DNA from: Rhodopseudomonas pseudopalustris
GTDB lineage: Bacteria > Pseudomonadota > Alphaproteobacteria > Rhizobiales > Xanthobacteraceae
Assembly (NCBI RefSeq): GCF_900110435.1
Contig: NZ_FODT01000007.1
Span: forward strand, 62,001-126,000
Direction of reading: 5' to 3'
Length of the DNA: 64,000 nucleotides
Every line of letters starts with the position of its first letter. Position 1 is the stretch's first letter. The notes under the pieces are model-generated. The model was not told the origin of the DNA. It saw nothing but the letters and a program-made list of their open reading frames with translations, and did no database searches. This document shows positions 17,645-26,504 of the stretch, piece by piece. The position numbers were made by a program, and so were the translations under genes.

Positions 17645-18961
17645 ATGAATATCAGCGTCAATGCGAAAGGGATCGAACCGATCGAACTCGCCAGCCGCGA
17701 TGAACTGCAGGCCCTGCAGTTGCAGCGGCTGCAATGGACGTTGCGGCACGCCTACGACAACGTCGCGCATTATCGCGCCAAGTTCGATCAGGCCGGCGTC
17801 CATCCGGATGATCTGAAGTCGCTGGCCGATCTCGCCAAGTTTCCATTCACCACCAAGGATGACCTGCGCCAGACCTATCCGTTCGGGATGTTCGCGGTGC
17901 CGATGCGCGATATTGTCCGGGTGCACGCATCGTCGGGCACCACCGGCAAGCCGACCGTGGTCGGCTACACTGAGCGCGATATTTCGACCTGGGCCGGGCT
18001 GATGGCGCGGTCGCTGCGCGCCGCCGGCGCCACCGCCGACGACATCATCCTCAATTCCTACGGCTACGGCCTGTTCACCGGCGGACTCGGCGCCCACTAT
18101 GGCGGGGAGCGGCTCGGCGCGGCGGTGATACCAATGTCCGGCGGTCAAACCGAGCGGCAGGTGCAGCTGATCCAGGACTTCAAGCCGACCGTGCTGTTGT
18201 CGACGCCGTCCTATTCGCTGACCATCGCCGACGAGCTGACCCGCCAGAACGTCAAACCGGGCGGCACCAGCCTGCGGATCGGGCTGTTCGGCGCTGAACC
18301 CTGGACCAACGAGATGCGGCGGGAGATCGAGGCGCGGCTCGGCATCGACGCGGTCGACATCTATGGCCTGTCCGAAGTGATGGGGCCGGGCGTCGCCTGC
18401 GAATGCGTCGAGACCAAGGACGGTCCGCATATCTGGGAAGACCATTTCTATGCCGAGATCGTCGACTCGCTCACTGGCAAGCCGTTGCCGGATGGCGAGG
18501 AGGGCGAACTGGTGTTCACCTCGTTGACCAAGGAAGCGCTTCCGATCATCCGCTATCGCACCCGCGACCTGACCCGGCTGATGCCCGGCAGCGCGCGCAA
18601 CATGCGGCGGATGGGCAAGATCACCGGCCGCTCCGACGACATGCTGATCATTCGCGGGGTGAATCTGTTTCCGACTCAGATCGAGGAAATCCTGCTGCGG
18701 AATACGAGCCTCTGCGCGCAATACCAGCTGCAGGTCAGCCGCGATGGCAATCTGGATAAGCTCGACGTGTTCGTCGAACTGCAACCGGATTTGTCGGACC
18801 AGACCGAGCGCGAGCAGCGCGAGGCGATCGGCCGCGACGTCGCGCATCACATCAAATCGATGATCGGCGTCAGCGCCACCGTCCATGTGGTCGCGACCGA
18901 CACCATCGAGCGGACCATCGTCGGCAAAGCCAAGCGGGTGATCGACAAGCGCACGTCCTAG
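17645..18961 (+). CDS. padJ: Phenylacetate-CoA ligase (anaerobic pathway)
   Basis: A 438-residue PaaK/PadJ-type ligase that activates phenylacetate with ATP and CoA to phenylacetyl-CoA, the substrate of PadBCD. The ATP-binding loop is SSGTTGKPTVVGYT (about residue 99), followed by the family motifs SYGYGLFTGGLGAHYG and IYGLSEVMGPGVACEC, then YRTRDLTRLMPG and TGRSDDMLIIRGVNLFPTQIE near the C-terminal hinge. Length is typical (430-440). It is the ninth pad gene in order, 134 bases after padI and 33 bases before livH. Confidence 0.9.
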   Translation: MNISVNAKGIEPIELASRDELQALQLQRLQWTLRHAYDNVAHYRAKFDQAGVHPDDLKSLADLAKFPFTTKDDLRQTYPFGMFAVPMRDIVRVHASSGTTGKPTVVGYTERDISTWAGLMARSLRAAGATADDIILNSYGYGLFTGGLGAHYGGERLGAAVIPMSGGQTERQVQLIQDFKPTVLLSTPSYSLTIADELTRQNVKPGGTSLRIGLFGAEPWTNEMRREIEARLGIDAVDIYGLSEVMGPGVACECVETKDGPHIWEDHFYAEIVDSLTGKPLPDGEEGELVFTSLTKEALPIIRYRTRDLTRLMPGSARNMRRMGKITGRSDDMLIIRGVNLFPTQIEEILLRNTSLCAQYQLQVSRDGNLDKLDVFVELQPDLSDQTEREQREAIGRDVAHHIKSMIGVSATVHVVATDTIERTIVGKAKRVIDKRTS

Positions 18962-18994
18962 GTGCAGGCGCGCCGTTCCGGCGAAGGAGGCAAG

Positions 18995-19870
18995 ATGTTC
19001 TCGCAGATCCTGCAATTCATGTTTTCCGGCGTCACGGTAGGCGCGACCTATGCGCTGGCGGCGCTCGGCTTCACGCTGATCTACAACGCCAGCAACGTGA
19101 TCAACTTCGCGCAGGGCGAGTTCATCATGCTCGGCGGCATCCTCACCGTGTTCTTCTTCAAGACCGGCCTGCCGCTTCCGGTCGCGCTGTTGCTGGCGGT
19201 GGCAATTCCGGCGATGGTCGGCGTCCTGGTCGAGAAACTCGCGATCGAGCCGGCCAAGGGCGCCGGCGTCGAGAGCCTGATCATCATCACCATCGGCGCA
19301 TCGTTGGTGCTGCGCGGTCTGGTGCAGATCTCGTTCGGCAAGGGCGCCGCTTCCTTCCCGGCGTTTTCCGGCGACGCGCCGATCAACATCGGCGGCGCTG
19401 CGCTGGCGCCGCAGAGCCTGTGGGTGCTCGGAACCACGGCGGTGGTCGTGCTGGCGCTGTGGCTGTTCTTCAACAGGACCGTCGCCGGCAAGGCCATTCT
19501 GGCGACGTCCTACGATCCGCTCGCCGCGCAGTTGGTCGGGGTCAATACCCAGCTGGTGCTGCTGGTCAGTTTCGCGCTGTCGGCGGCGATCGGCGCGATG
19601 GGCGGGATTCTGCTGACGCCGATCACGATGACCTCCTACGATGTCGGGATCATGCTCGGCCTCAAGGGTTTCGTGGCGGCGGTGGTCGGCGGTCTCGGCT
19701 CCGGGCTCGGCGCTGTGGTCGGCGGATTGCTGGTCGGAATCGTCGAAGCGTTGACCGCCGGCTACGTCTCCTCGGCCTACAAGGACGCCGTGCCGTTCTT
19801 GCTGATCTTCGTCATCCTGTTCTTCATGCCGCGCGGCCTGTTCGGCGCCAAGACGACGGAGCGGGTATGA
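18995..19870 (+). CDS. livH: Branched-chain-type ABC transporter permease LivH
   Basis: A 291-residue inner-membrane permease with about eight hydrophobic helices. It begins MFSQILQFMFSGVTVGATYA and carries the LivH hallmark GFTLIYNASNVINFAQGEFI. The ATG at 18995 is chosen because GAAGGAGG sits five bases upstream. With livM, livG, livF and livK it forms a complete HAAT-type importer. Its place at the end of the pad operon suggests uptake of phenylacetate or a related aromatic acid rather than amino acids; this is inference from context. Confidence 0.88.
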   Translation: MFSQILQFMFSGVTVGATYALAALGFTLIYNASNVINFAQGEFIMLGGILTVFFFKTGLPLPVALLLAVAIPAMVGVLVEKLAIEPAKGAGVESLIIITIGASLVLRGLVQISFGKGAASFPAFSGDAPINIGGAALAPQSLWVLGTTAVVVLALWLFFNRTVAGKAILATSYDPLAAQLVGVNTQLVLLVSFALSAAIGAMGGILLTPITMTSYDVGIMLGLKGFVAAVVGGLGSGLGAVVGGLLVGIVEALTAGYVSSAYKDAVPFLLIFVILFFMPRGLFGAKTTERV

Positions 19871-20796
19871 AACGCGCCCATGCAGGCCTCCTCGTTCTCA
19901 CCGCGATCCTGCTGCTGTTGCCGCTGGTACTGCCGAACGCGTTCTATTTCGACATCGTCAACCGCATGGCGATCAATGCGGTGATCGTACTCGGGCTCAA
20001 TCTGCTGATCGGTTTTGCCGGCCAGATCAGTCTTGGCCACGCCGGCTTCTTCGGCATCGGCGCCTATGCGTCGGCGATTCTCACCACGCACTTCTCCTGG
20101 CCGCCGCTGGCGGCGCTGGCGGTCGGCGCGGTCGGCGCGGCGCTGCTGGCATTGGCGATCGCGCCGCCGATCTTCCGCCTGCGCGGCCACTATCTGGCGA
20201 TGGCGACGCTGGGGCTGGGGATCGTGATTTCGATCGTGCTCAAGAACGAGGCGGCCTATACCGGCGGCCCCGACGGCATGTCGGTGCCGCCGCTGACGCT
20301 GTTCGGGTTCGAGATCTATGGCGAGCGGCAATGGTACTGGCTGTTCGCCGCCATCCTGCTGTTCAGCGTCTGGGCCTGCCAGAACCTGATCGACTCGCCG
20401 TTCGGGCGGGCGCTGCGGGCGCTGCACGGCTCGGAAGTCGCCTCGCAGGTCGTCGGCGTCGACGTCGCCCGCTACAAGGTGGCGATCTTCGTGCTGTCGG
20501 CGTTCTTCGCCAGCATCATGGGCAGCCTGTCGGCGCATTATGTCGGCTTCGTCACCCCCAACGCCGCCGAATTCCTCCACTCGATCGAACTGATGACGAT
20601 GGTGGTGGTCGGCGGCATGGCCTCGGTCTACGGCTCGGTGATCGGCGCCGTGCTGCTGACCGCGTTGCCGCAGGCGCTGGCGACGTTCGAAGGCTGGGAG
20701 ACGGTGGCTTTCGGCGTCATCCTGATGGTGTCGATGATCTTCCTGCCGAAAGGGCTGGTGCCGACGATCGCCGCCAAACTGGGAAGGAAGCGCTGA
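19867..20796 (+). CDS. livM: Branched-chain-type ABC transporter permease LivM
   Basis: A 309-residue second permease, with about nine hydrophobic segments and the LivM-typical NLLIGFAGQISLGHAGFFGI and TGGPDGMSVPPL stretches. It begins at the ATG overlapping the livH stop (19867-19870) and its last base is shared with the livG start, so the transporter genes are translationally coupled. It should pair with LivH to form the transmembrane channel of the importer. Confidence 0.88.
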   Translation: MKRAHAGLLVLTAILLLLPLVLPNAFYFDIVNRMAINAVIVLGLNLLIGFAGQISLGHAGFFGIGAYASAILTTHFSWPPLAALAVGAVGAALLALAIAPPIFRLRGHYLAMATLGLGIVISIVLKNEAAYTGGPDGMSVPPLTLFGFEIYGERQWYWLFAAILLFSVWACQNLIDSPFGRALRALHGSEVASQVVGVDVARYKVAIFVLSAFFASIMGSLSAHYVGFVTPNAAEFLHSIELMTMVVVGGMASVYGSVIGAVLLTALPQALATFEGWETVAFGVILMVSMIFLPKGLVPTIAAKLGRKR

Positions 20797-21557
20797 TGGC
20801 GCTGCTCGAAATCTCCGATCTCAGCAAGACCTTCGGCGGCGTGCTGGCGGTGCAGAACGTCAGCTTCAGTGTCGACCAGGGCATCGTCTATTCGGTGATC
20901 GGCCCGAACGGCGCCGGCAAGACCACGTTGTTCAACCTGATCACCGGAATCTATACGCCCTGCGACGGCGAAATCCGCCTCGGCGGCGAGCTGGTGTCGG
21001 GGCTGGCACCGCATCAACTCGCGCGCAAGGGGATGGGACGGACGTTTCAGAATCTGCAGATCTGCATGAACATGACGGCGATCGAGAATGTGATGGTCGG
21101 CGGCCATCTGTCGCTCGATCGCAATCTGGTCAAGAGCATGTTGCGGTTCCCGTCGCTGCGCCGCGCCGACGCCGTGCTGCGGGAGCACGCGGCCGAGCTG
21201 ATGGTCTATGTCGGGCTCGAGCCCTATCTGAACAGCGAGGCCAGCGCCATGTCCTATGGCGCGCTGAAGCGGCTGGAAATCGCGCGGGCGCTGGCGGCCA
21301 AGCCCCGGATTCTGTTTCTCGACGAACCCGCCGCCGGATTCAATCCGAAGGAAACCGCCGAGATCGACAATCTGGTCAGAAAGATTGCCGATAGCGGCAT
21401 CACCGTCGTTCTGGTGGAGCACGACATGAAAATGGTGATGAACATCTCCGACCGCATCCTCGTGCTCAACTACGGCAGGAAGCTCACCGAGGGATCGGCG
21501 CGCGACGTTCGCGATAATCCCGAAGTGATTGCTGCCTATCTCGGCACGGCGGCGTGA
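20796..21557 (+). CDS. livG: Branched-chain-type ABC transporter ATPase LivG
   Basis: A 253-residue ABC ATPase. Walker A GPNGAGKTTLFNLITG (about residue 36), the Q-loop region GMGRTFQNLQ, a signature-like SYGALKRLEIARAL, Walker B ILFLDEPAAGFNP, and the switch-region EHDM are present. The signature reads MSYGALKRLEI instead of LSGGQ-, as is common in LivG proteins. The start shares one base with the livM stop. Confidence 0.9.
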   Translation: MALLEISDLSKTFGGVLAVQNVSFSVDQGIVYSVIGPNGAGKTTLFNLITGIYTPCDGEIRLGGELVSGLAPHQLARKGMGRTFQNLQICMNMTAIENVMVGGHLSLDRNLVKSMLRFPSLRRADAVLREHAAELMVYVGLEPYLNSEASAMSYGALKRLEIARALAAKPRILFLDEPAAGFNPKETAEIDNLVRKIADSGITVVLVEHDMKMVMNISDRILVLNYGRKLTEGSARDVRDNPEVIAAYLGTAA

Positions 21558-22357
21558 TCGCCATGACCGAGCCGTTGCAAACACCTCTCGTCGATCGCGT
21601 TCCGGGTCAGATCGGGCAACAGGATGCGGGCGGGCCGGCGTCGGCGACGCCGCTGCTCGACATCCGCGCACTGGGCAGCCACTACGGCCGGATCGCGACG
21701 CTACGCGGCGTCAATCTCGCGGTCGGCCGGCGGCAACTGGTCGCGTTGGTCGGCGCCAATGGCGCCGGCAAGACCACCTTGCTGCGCACCATCTCCGGTG
21801 TGCAGAAGGCGACCGGCGGCGGCATCCTGTTCGACGGCGAGGACATCACCGGGATGCGCGCCGACAGGCGGGTGCGGCTCGGTATCTGCCATGTGCCGGA
21901 AGGCCGCCGGGTGTTCGGTCCGCTGTCGGTGAAGGACAATCTGCGCCTCGGCGCCTATTGCCGCGCCGACGACGGCGAGATCGCGGACGATCTCGAGCGC
22001 ATGTATGCGATGTTTCCGATTCTCAAGCAGAAGGCCAGGCTGCCGGCCGGAACGCTGTCCGGCGGTCAGCAGCAGATGCTGGCCATCGCGCGCGCTTTGA
22101 TGGGGCGGCCCCGGCTTTTGCTGCTCGACGAGCCGTCGATGGGGCTGGCGCCGCTTCTGGTCGAGGAAATCTTCAGCGCCATTACCGAGCTGCGCAAGCA
22201 GGCGATGACGATTCTGCTGGTGGAGCAGAACGCGCACGCCGCGCTGGCGATCGCCGATCGGGCCTATGTCATCGAGACCGGCGAGATCGTGTTGTCGGGC
22301 AGCGGAAAGGAACTGCTCGATAATGAAAAGGTCCGCGAGGCCTATCTCGGGATTTGA
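21554..22357 (+). CDS. livF: Branched-chain-type ABC transporter ATPase LivF
   Basis: A 267-residue ABC ATPase with Walker A GANGAGKTTLLRTISG, a canonical LSGGQQQMLAIARAL signature, Walker B LLLLDEPSMGLAP and the following EQNA. The GTG at 21554 overlaps the livG stop; the ATG at 21563 is an alternative in frame. The first 35 residues are low in similarity and proline/alanine rich, longer than in standard LivF. It probably energises the LivHM importer together with LivG. Confidence 0.88.
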   Translation: MIAMTEPLQTPLVDRVPGQIGQQDAGGPASATPLLDIRALGSHYGRIATLRGVNLAVGRRQLVALVGANGAGKTTLLRTISGVQKATGGGILFDGEDITGMRADRRVRLGICHVPEGRRVFGPLSVKDNLRLGAYCRADDGEIADDLERMYAMFPILKQKARLPAGTLSGGQQQMLAIARALMGRPRLLLLDEPSMGLAPLLVEEIFSAITELRKQAMTILLVEQNAHAALAIADRAYVIETGEIVLSGSGKELLDNEKVREAYLGI

Positions 22358-22411
22358 GCAGAGCAAGTTTCAATCGTCGTCGTCGATATATCCAACGGGA
22401 GGAGCATTGGA

Positions 22412-23557
22412 ATGAATAGGTTTCTGACAACATGTCTGGCGGCCGCATTTGGGCTCGGCCTGGCCGTGCAGGCCAAGGCGGCCGAGCCGATCAAAATCGG
22501 CTCGGTGCTTTCGGTCACCGGCCCGGCCGCCTTCCTCGGCGATCCGGAGCTGAAGACCCTGCAGCTCTATGTCGAGAAGATCAATCAGGAGGGCGGCCTG
22601 CTCGGGCGGCCGGTGCAGCTCATCCATTACGATGACGGCTCCGACGCCACCAAGGCGAATAGTTTCGGCAAGCGCCTGATCGAGGACGACAAGGTCGACG
22701 TGCTGATCGGCGGCACCACCACCGGCTCGACGATGTCGATGGCGCCGCTGGTCGATCGCGCCGGAATTCCGTTCATTTCGCTGGCGGGCGGCGTGGTGAT
22801 CGTCGAGCCGGTGAAGAAATGGATGTTCAAGACGCCGCATACCGACCGCATGGCGGCCGAGCGGGTGTTCGGCGACATGAAGAAGCGCAACCTGACCAAG
22901 GTCGCGCTGTTGTCGGAGACCAGCGGCTTCGGTCAATCCGGCAAGAAGGAGAGCGAGGCGGCGGCGGCGCGGCTCGGCATCACGCTGGTCGCCAACGAGA
23001 CCTACGGTCCGAAAGATACCGACATGAGCCCGCAACTCACCAATATCAGGAGCACGGCGGGGGTGCAGGCGCTGTTTATTTTCGGCCTCGGTCAGGGACC
23101 GGCGATCGCCAACAAGAACGCCAAGATGCTCGGGCTGAGCCTTCCGATCTACCATGCGCATGGCGTGGCGTCGGAGGAGTTCATCAAGCTGTCGGATGGC
23201 GCCGCCGAAGGCATCCGCCTGCCGGCCGCCGCTCTGCTGGTGGCAAGCAAGTTGCCGGACAACGATCCGCAGAAGCCGATCGCGCTCGGCTACGCCAAGG
23301 CCTACACCGACCGCTACAAGGAAGAGGTTTCGACCTTCGGCGGCCATGCCTATGACGCGCTGATGATCATGGTGTCGGCGATCAAGCGCGCCGGCGACAC
23401 CGACAAGAACAAGGTGCGCGACGCGATCGAGCAGACCAAGGACCATATCGGCGCCGACGGCAAGTTCAACATGTCGCCGACCGACCATATGGGCCTCGAC
23501 CTGTCGGCGTTCCGGATACTCGAAGTCCGGAACGGCGACTGGGTGCTGGTCGATTGA
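22412..23557 (+). CDS. livK: Periplasmic substrate-binding protein of the aromatic-acid-type ABC importer
   Basis: A 381-residue periplasmic binding protein of the LivK/HAAT class. A clear signal peptide covers residues 1-23 (MNRFLTTCLAAAFGLGLAVQ then AKA/AEP). The mature part begins with IKIGSVLSVTGPAAFLGDP, typical of the family, and has SFGGHAYDALMIM near the C terminus. GGGAGGAGC precedes the ATG. Ligand is unknown from sequence; the pad context points to phenylacetate or a close relative. It is the last gene before a strong hairpin terminator. Confidence 0.85.
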   Translation: MNRFLTTCLAAAFGLGLAVQAKAAEPIKIGSVLSVTGPAAFLGDPELKTLQLYVEKINQEGGLLGRPVQLIHYDDGSDATKANSFGKRLIEDDKVDVLIGGTTTGSTMSMAPLVDRAGIPFISLAGGVVIVEPVKKWMFKTPHTDRMAAERVFGDMKKRNLTKVALLSETSGFGQSGKKESEAAAARLGITLVANETYGPKDTDMSPQLTNIRSTAGVQALFIFGLGQGPAIANKNAKMLGLSLPIYHAHGVASEEFIKLSDGAAEGIRLPAAALLVASKLPDNDPQKPIALGYAKAYTDRYKEEVSTFGGHAYDALMIMVSAIKRAGDTDKNKVRDAIEQTKDHIGADGKFNMSPTDHMGLDLSAFRILEVRNGDWVLVD

Positions 23558-23563
23558 TGGCTG

Positions 23564-23594
23564 GTCGCGTCCGGCGGCGGCCGGACGCGACTTT
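23564..23594 (+). terminator. Rho-independent-type terminator after livK
   Basis: A perfect 11-base inverted repeat GTCGCGTCCGG / CCGGACGCGAC with a six-base loop, followed by TTT, begins six bases after the livK stop. It would end the pad-liv transcript and insulate paaX. Confidence 0.75.
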
Positions 23595-23639
23595 CGCCAT
23601 CGCCTTTCGTCTCAGGGGGCGGACGCTGATAACTCCGCA

Positions 23640-23663
23640 GACTGTTGATTTTTCATCACAGTC
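23640..23663. promoter_or_regulatory. Dyad upstream of the PaaX-type gene, possible operator
   Basis: GACTGTTGAT and ATCACAGTC form an imperfect dyad (one base missing in the right arm) around a TTTTC centre, about 60 bases before the PaaX-type start. It could be an autoregulatory site; no experimental motif was available for comparison. Confidence 0.35.
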
Positions 23664-23720
23664 CTACGGATGAATGCCGAGAGGGTCGCCCCTGGCGATC
23701 CTCGGGGTTACAATGCCGTC

Positions 23721-24659
23721 ATGAAGAATCGCGTCTTGAGCCAGTGGATCGCAAAGCAACTGGCTGATCGCCCGTTGCGGGCGAACTCCCTGATCATCAC
23801 GATCTATGGCGACATGATTGCGCCGCTTGGCGGCACGGTGTGGCTCGGCGGCTTCATCCGGCTTGTGGAGCCGCTCGGACTCAACGCACGCGCGGTGCGC
23901 ACGTCAGTCTTTCGCCTGTCGCGCGAAAAATGGCTGGTCTCCGAGCAGATCGGGCGGCGTAGTTACTACAGCCTGACCGCGACAGGCCGCCGCCGCTTCG
24001 AACTTGCCTTCCGCCGAATCTACGAAGATGCGAGCATTTCCTGGGCCGGCGATTGGCAAGTGGTGTTGACGCCGGGCGTCAGTCTGACGCCGGCGCTGCG
24101 CAAGGAGCTGCTGTGGGCGGGCTATGCTGCTATTGCGCCGGGCGCTCTCGCCCATCCATCGGCGCAGACCGATGCATTGCTGGACATCCTGCAGAATGCC
24201 GGTGCGCACGACAAGGTCGTGGTCCTGCAGGCACGGACCTTCGGCGCGTTGTCCAGCCGACCGATCAAGGAGTTGGTCGACCAATGCTGGAATCTGGGCA
24301 AGGTCGCAGGCGAGTATCAGAGTTTTATCGATCGCTTTCGCAGCGTCGCGCGAGCGCTGCGCAGTACGTCGAATCTCGACCCGGAACAGTGCTTCATCAT
24401 CCGCACCCTGCTGATGCATGAGTTTCGCCGCGTGCAATTGCGCGACCCTTCTTTGCCACGGCAATTGCTGCCTGACGATTGGCCCGGCGACAAGGCGCGA
24501 GCGATGTGCCGGGATATCTACCGACTCTGCTGGGTGAAGACCGAAGAGCATCTGATGCAGATGCTGGAGACGTCGGATGGGCCATTGCCACCGGCGGAGA
24601 AGAGTTTCCATGCGCGGTTCGGCGGCGTGATCGACGAAGAGGCCGAACAGCGATCCTAG
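23721..24659 (+). CDS. paaX: PaaX-family transcriptional regulator
   Basis: A 312-residue PaaX-type regulator, close in length to E. coli PaaX (316). The N-terminal winged helix has the PaaX layout: NSLIITIYGDMIAPLGGTVWLG, then NARAVRTSVFRLSREKWLVSEQIGRRSYYSLT. The central and C-terminal ligand and dimer domains are present (about residues 100-312). PaaX in enteric bacteria represses aerobic phenylacetate genes and is released by phenylacetyl-CoA. Here it lies downstream of the anaerobic pad operon, whose PadJ makes the same effector, so it may control pad. The ATG at 23721 aligns with the family; an ATG 17 codons earlier is possible. Confidence 0.85.
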   Translation: MKNRVLSQWIAKQLADRPLRANSLIITIYGDMIAPLGGTVWLGGFIRLVEPLGLNARAVRTSVFRLSREKWLVSEQIGRRSYYSLTATGRRRFELAFRRIYEDASISWAGDWQVVLTPGVSLTPALRKELLWAGYAAIAPGALAHPSAQTDALLDILQNAGAHDKVVVLQARTFGALSSRPIKELVDQCWNLGKVAGEYQSFIDRFRSVARALRSTSNLDPEQCFIIRTLLMHEFRRVQLRDPSLPRQLLPDDWPGDKARAMCRDIYRLCWVKTEEHLMQMLETSDGPLPPAEKSFHARFGGVIDEEAEQRS

Positions 24660-24714
24660 TCAGGCGCTCCGCACTGCAATGCAACATAATTTGGCAGCGC
24701 AATACCAAAAATAG

Positions 24715-24728
24715 TTGATGGCGATCAA
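24715..24728 (+). promoter_or_regulatory. FNR/AadR-type binding site upstream of hbaR
   Basis: TTGATGGCGATCAA matches TTGAT-N4-ATCAA perfectly, 57 bases before the hbaR start. At -41.5 it places the transcript start near 24763. In R. palustris, AadR is known to be needed for hbaR expression, which agrees. Confidence 0.75.
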
Positions 24729-24785
24729 GGATCGGCAAATCCCGCATAGGCTCTAGTTGGGGCTGACAGGGAGTGAGCGTCCTCG

Positions 24786-25511
24786 ATGGCCTCGAAACTG
24801 ACCGGCGGTGATCTGCAGATCATCACGCGGATCGCCGTCTTTCGCGGACTGAAACCGGAAACCGTCGCGCATATGATAGCGCCGGCGACCGCGGTGAACG
24901 TGCGGGCGCGCGAGCCGATCGTCCGGCAGGACGAGCCGGCGACCGCGTTCTTCATCGTCATCGACGGCTGGGTCAAGCTGTTCCGCAGCAACCTTGCCGG
25001 CGACGAGGCGGTGATCGAGATCATGACCAAGGGCGGCAGCTTCGCCGAAGCCGCTGCGCTCACCGGCAGCCGCTATCTGGCGACGGCGGAGGCGGTAAGC
25101 GAGGCGCGGGTCGCGCGGATTCCGGCCGATCATCTGGTACGCTGTATCCGCCACAATCCCGATATTTCGATCTCGATGATCGCTTCGATCTGTCAGCACA
25201 TGCATTTCCTGGTGCAGCGGGTGGAGCAGCTCAAGGCGCAGAGCGGCGTGCAGCGGCTGGCCGAATTCCTCGTCTCGCTGGCTCTGAATCAGCAAGGGGC
25301 CTGCGCGCTGGTGCTGCCCTATGACAAGACCCTGATCGCCGGCGAATTGGGGCTGACGCCGGAATCGCTGTCGCGGGCCTTCGCCAAGCTGCGCTGCATC
25401 GGCGTTTCGGTCGACGCATCGCAGGTCGCGGTGCGCGACGTCGGCAGATTGCGCAAACTCGCCGCCGATGGCCGCAGCGCGGTGCGCGGCACGCTGCAGG
25501 TGGTGCGCTGA
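24786..25511 (+). CDS. hbaR: Crp/Fnr-family regulator HbaR (4-hydroxybenzoate-responsive)
   Basis: A 241-residue Crp/Fnr-type activator: an N-terminal cyclic-nucleotide-binding-like beta barrel (about residues 20-130), a dimer helix, and a C-terminal HTH LIAGELGLTPESLSRAFAKL. It has no FNR-type N-terminal cysteine cluster, so it should not sense oxygen itself; HbaR of R. palustris instead responds to 4-hydroxybenzoate and activates hba genes. It is next to hbaBCD-hbaA, the known targets, and is preceded by an FNR-type box. Confidence 0.88.
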   Translation: MASKLTGGDLQIITRIAVFRGLKPETVAHMIAPATAVNVRAREPIVRQDEPATAFFIVIDGWVKLFRSNLAGDEAVIEIMTKGGSFAEAAALTGSRYLATAEAVSEARVARIPADHLVRCIRHNPDISISMIASICQHMHFLVQRVEQLKAQSGVQRLAEFLVSLALNQQGACALVLPYDKTLIAGELGLTPESLSRAFAKLRCIGVSVDASQVAVRDVGRLRKLAADGRSAVRGTLQVVR

Positions 25512-25529
25512 GCGGCTGCGCGTTACTGA

Positions 25530-26504
25530 TCATGCCGCGAATAGCTCGCCGGTGAGGCGGCGGGCGATCGCGGCGGCAGCCAGCCGGCGGTAGTTGGACG
25601 ACATCAGCGTGGTGCGCATCGGCTGCACCTGCTGCTGCACCAACTGGTCGATCTCCTTCAGCATCTGGTCGTCGAGCGGGCGCTGCGCCAGCGCATCGGT
25701 GCCGGCGAGCAGGAACGGCCGCGAATTGGTGCCGGTCAGCGCGATGCGTAGCTGCGCGATGTCGGCGCCGGACCGCGCCAGCGCCACCGCGACACCGGCC
25801 AGCGGATAGTCGACGGCGCCGCGCACCCGCAGCTTCTGATAGGCCGAGGCGGCCGGATTGGCCGGTAGCCGGACCTTGACCACCAGCTCGCCCGGCTTCA
25901 GCGCCAGATGCGCCTTGCCGTCCTCGACATACAGCTCGGCGAGCGGAATCCGCCGGCTGCCGCCGGGTCCGGCGACGTCGATCTCGGCCCCGAGCACCAG
26001 CAGCGCCGGGGCGAGATCGCCGCTGAAGGCGGCGTGGCAGCGGTTGCCCTTGGGTGCGACGTGGCAGGTCTCGCCGTGGTTCTTCAGGCAGTAGGCGTTG
26101 GCGCGGCGCCACCATTCGCTCTGGTTGTAGTAGATGCAGCGGGTGTCGAGGCACAGATTGCCGCCCACCGTGCCGAGCCGGCGGTGGCCCGGGCCGGCGA
26201 TGGAGGCGGCCGCCTGCGCCAGCGCGCGATAGCGCGACGCGATCAGCGCGTCATCGGCAAGCGCGGCGATGGTGACGCCGGCGCCGATGATCAGCGCATC
26301 GCCGTCCACGCTCAGTTGCTTGAGCTCGGCGATGTTCGCGGCGTCGATCAGCAGATCGGGCTGCCTGACGCCGCGGCGGATGTTGACCAGAAGGTCGGTG
26401 CCGCCGGCGACCAGGCGGGCGTCGGGATGCTGCGCCAGCGCCGCGACCGCCTCGTCGATGCTGCCGGGCTGGAGCAGCCGCAGCGAGTGCAGCGCGTCGG
26501 TCAT
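25530..26504 (-). CDS. hbaD: 4-Hydroxybenzoyl-CoA reductase FAD/Fe-S subunit HbaD
   Basis: A 324-residue medium subunit of the xanthine-oxidase family with the FAD-binding domain ([34 protein letters not shown]). A roughly 40-residue insertion rich in cysteine (the C in [18 protein letters not shown] and GNRCHA) matches the extra [4Fe-4S] loop that distinguishes 4-hydroxybenzoyl-CoA reductase and allows it to run in the reductive direction. The start overlaps the hbaC stop (ATGA at 26501-26504). Confidence 0.92.
   Translation of the reverse strand: MTDALHSLRLLQPGSIDEAVAALAQHPDARLVAGGTDLLVNIRRGVRQPDLLIDAANIAELKQLSVDGDALIIGAGVTIAALADDALIASRYRALAQAAASIAGPGHRRLGTVGGNLCLDTRCIYYNQSEWWRRANAYCLKNHGETCHVAPKGNRCHAAFSGDLAPALLVLGAEIDVAGPGGSRRIPLAELYVEDGKAHLALKPGELVVKVRLPANPAASAYQKLRVRGAVDYPLAGVAVALARSGADIAQLRIALTGTNSRPFLLAGTDALAQRPLDDQMLKEIDQLVQQQVQPMRTTLMSSNYRRLAAAAIARRLTGELFAA

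Noticed and set aside
23645-23660. Possible FNR box TTGATTTTTCATCA before the PaaX-type gene
   Set aside because: The spacer is five bases and the second half incomplete; better explained as the core of the dyad.
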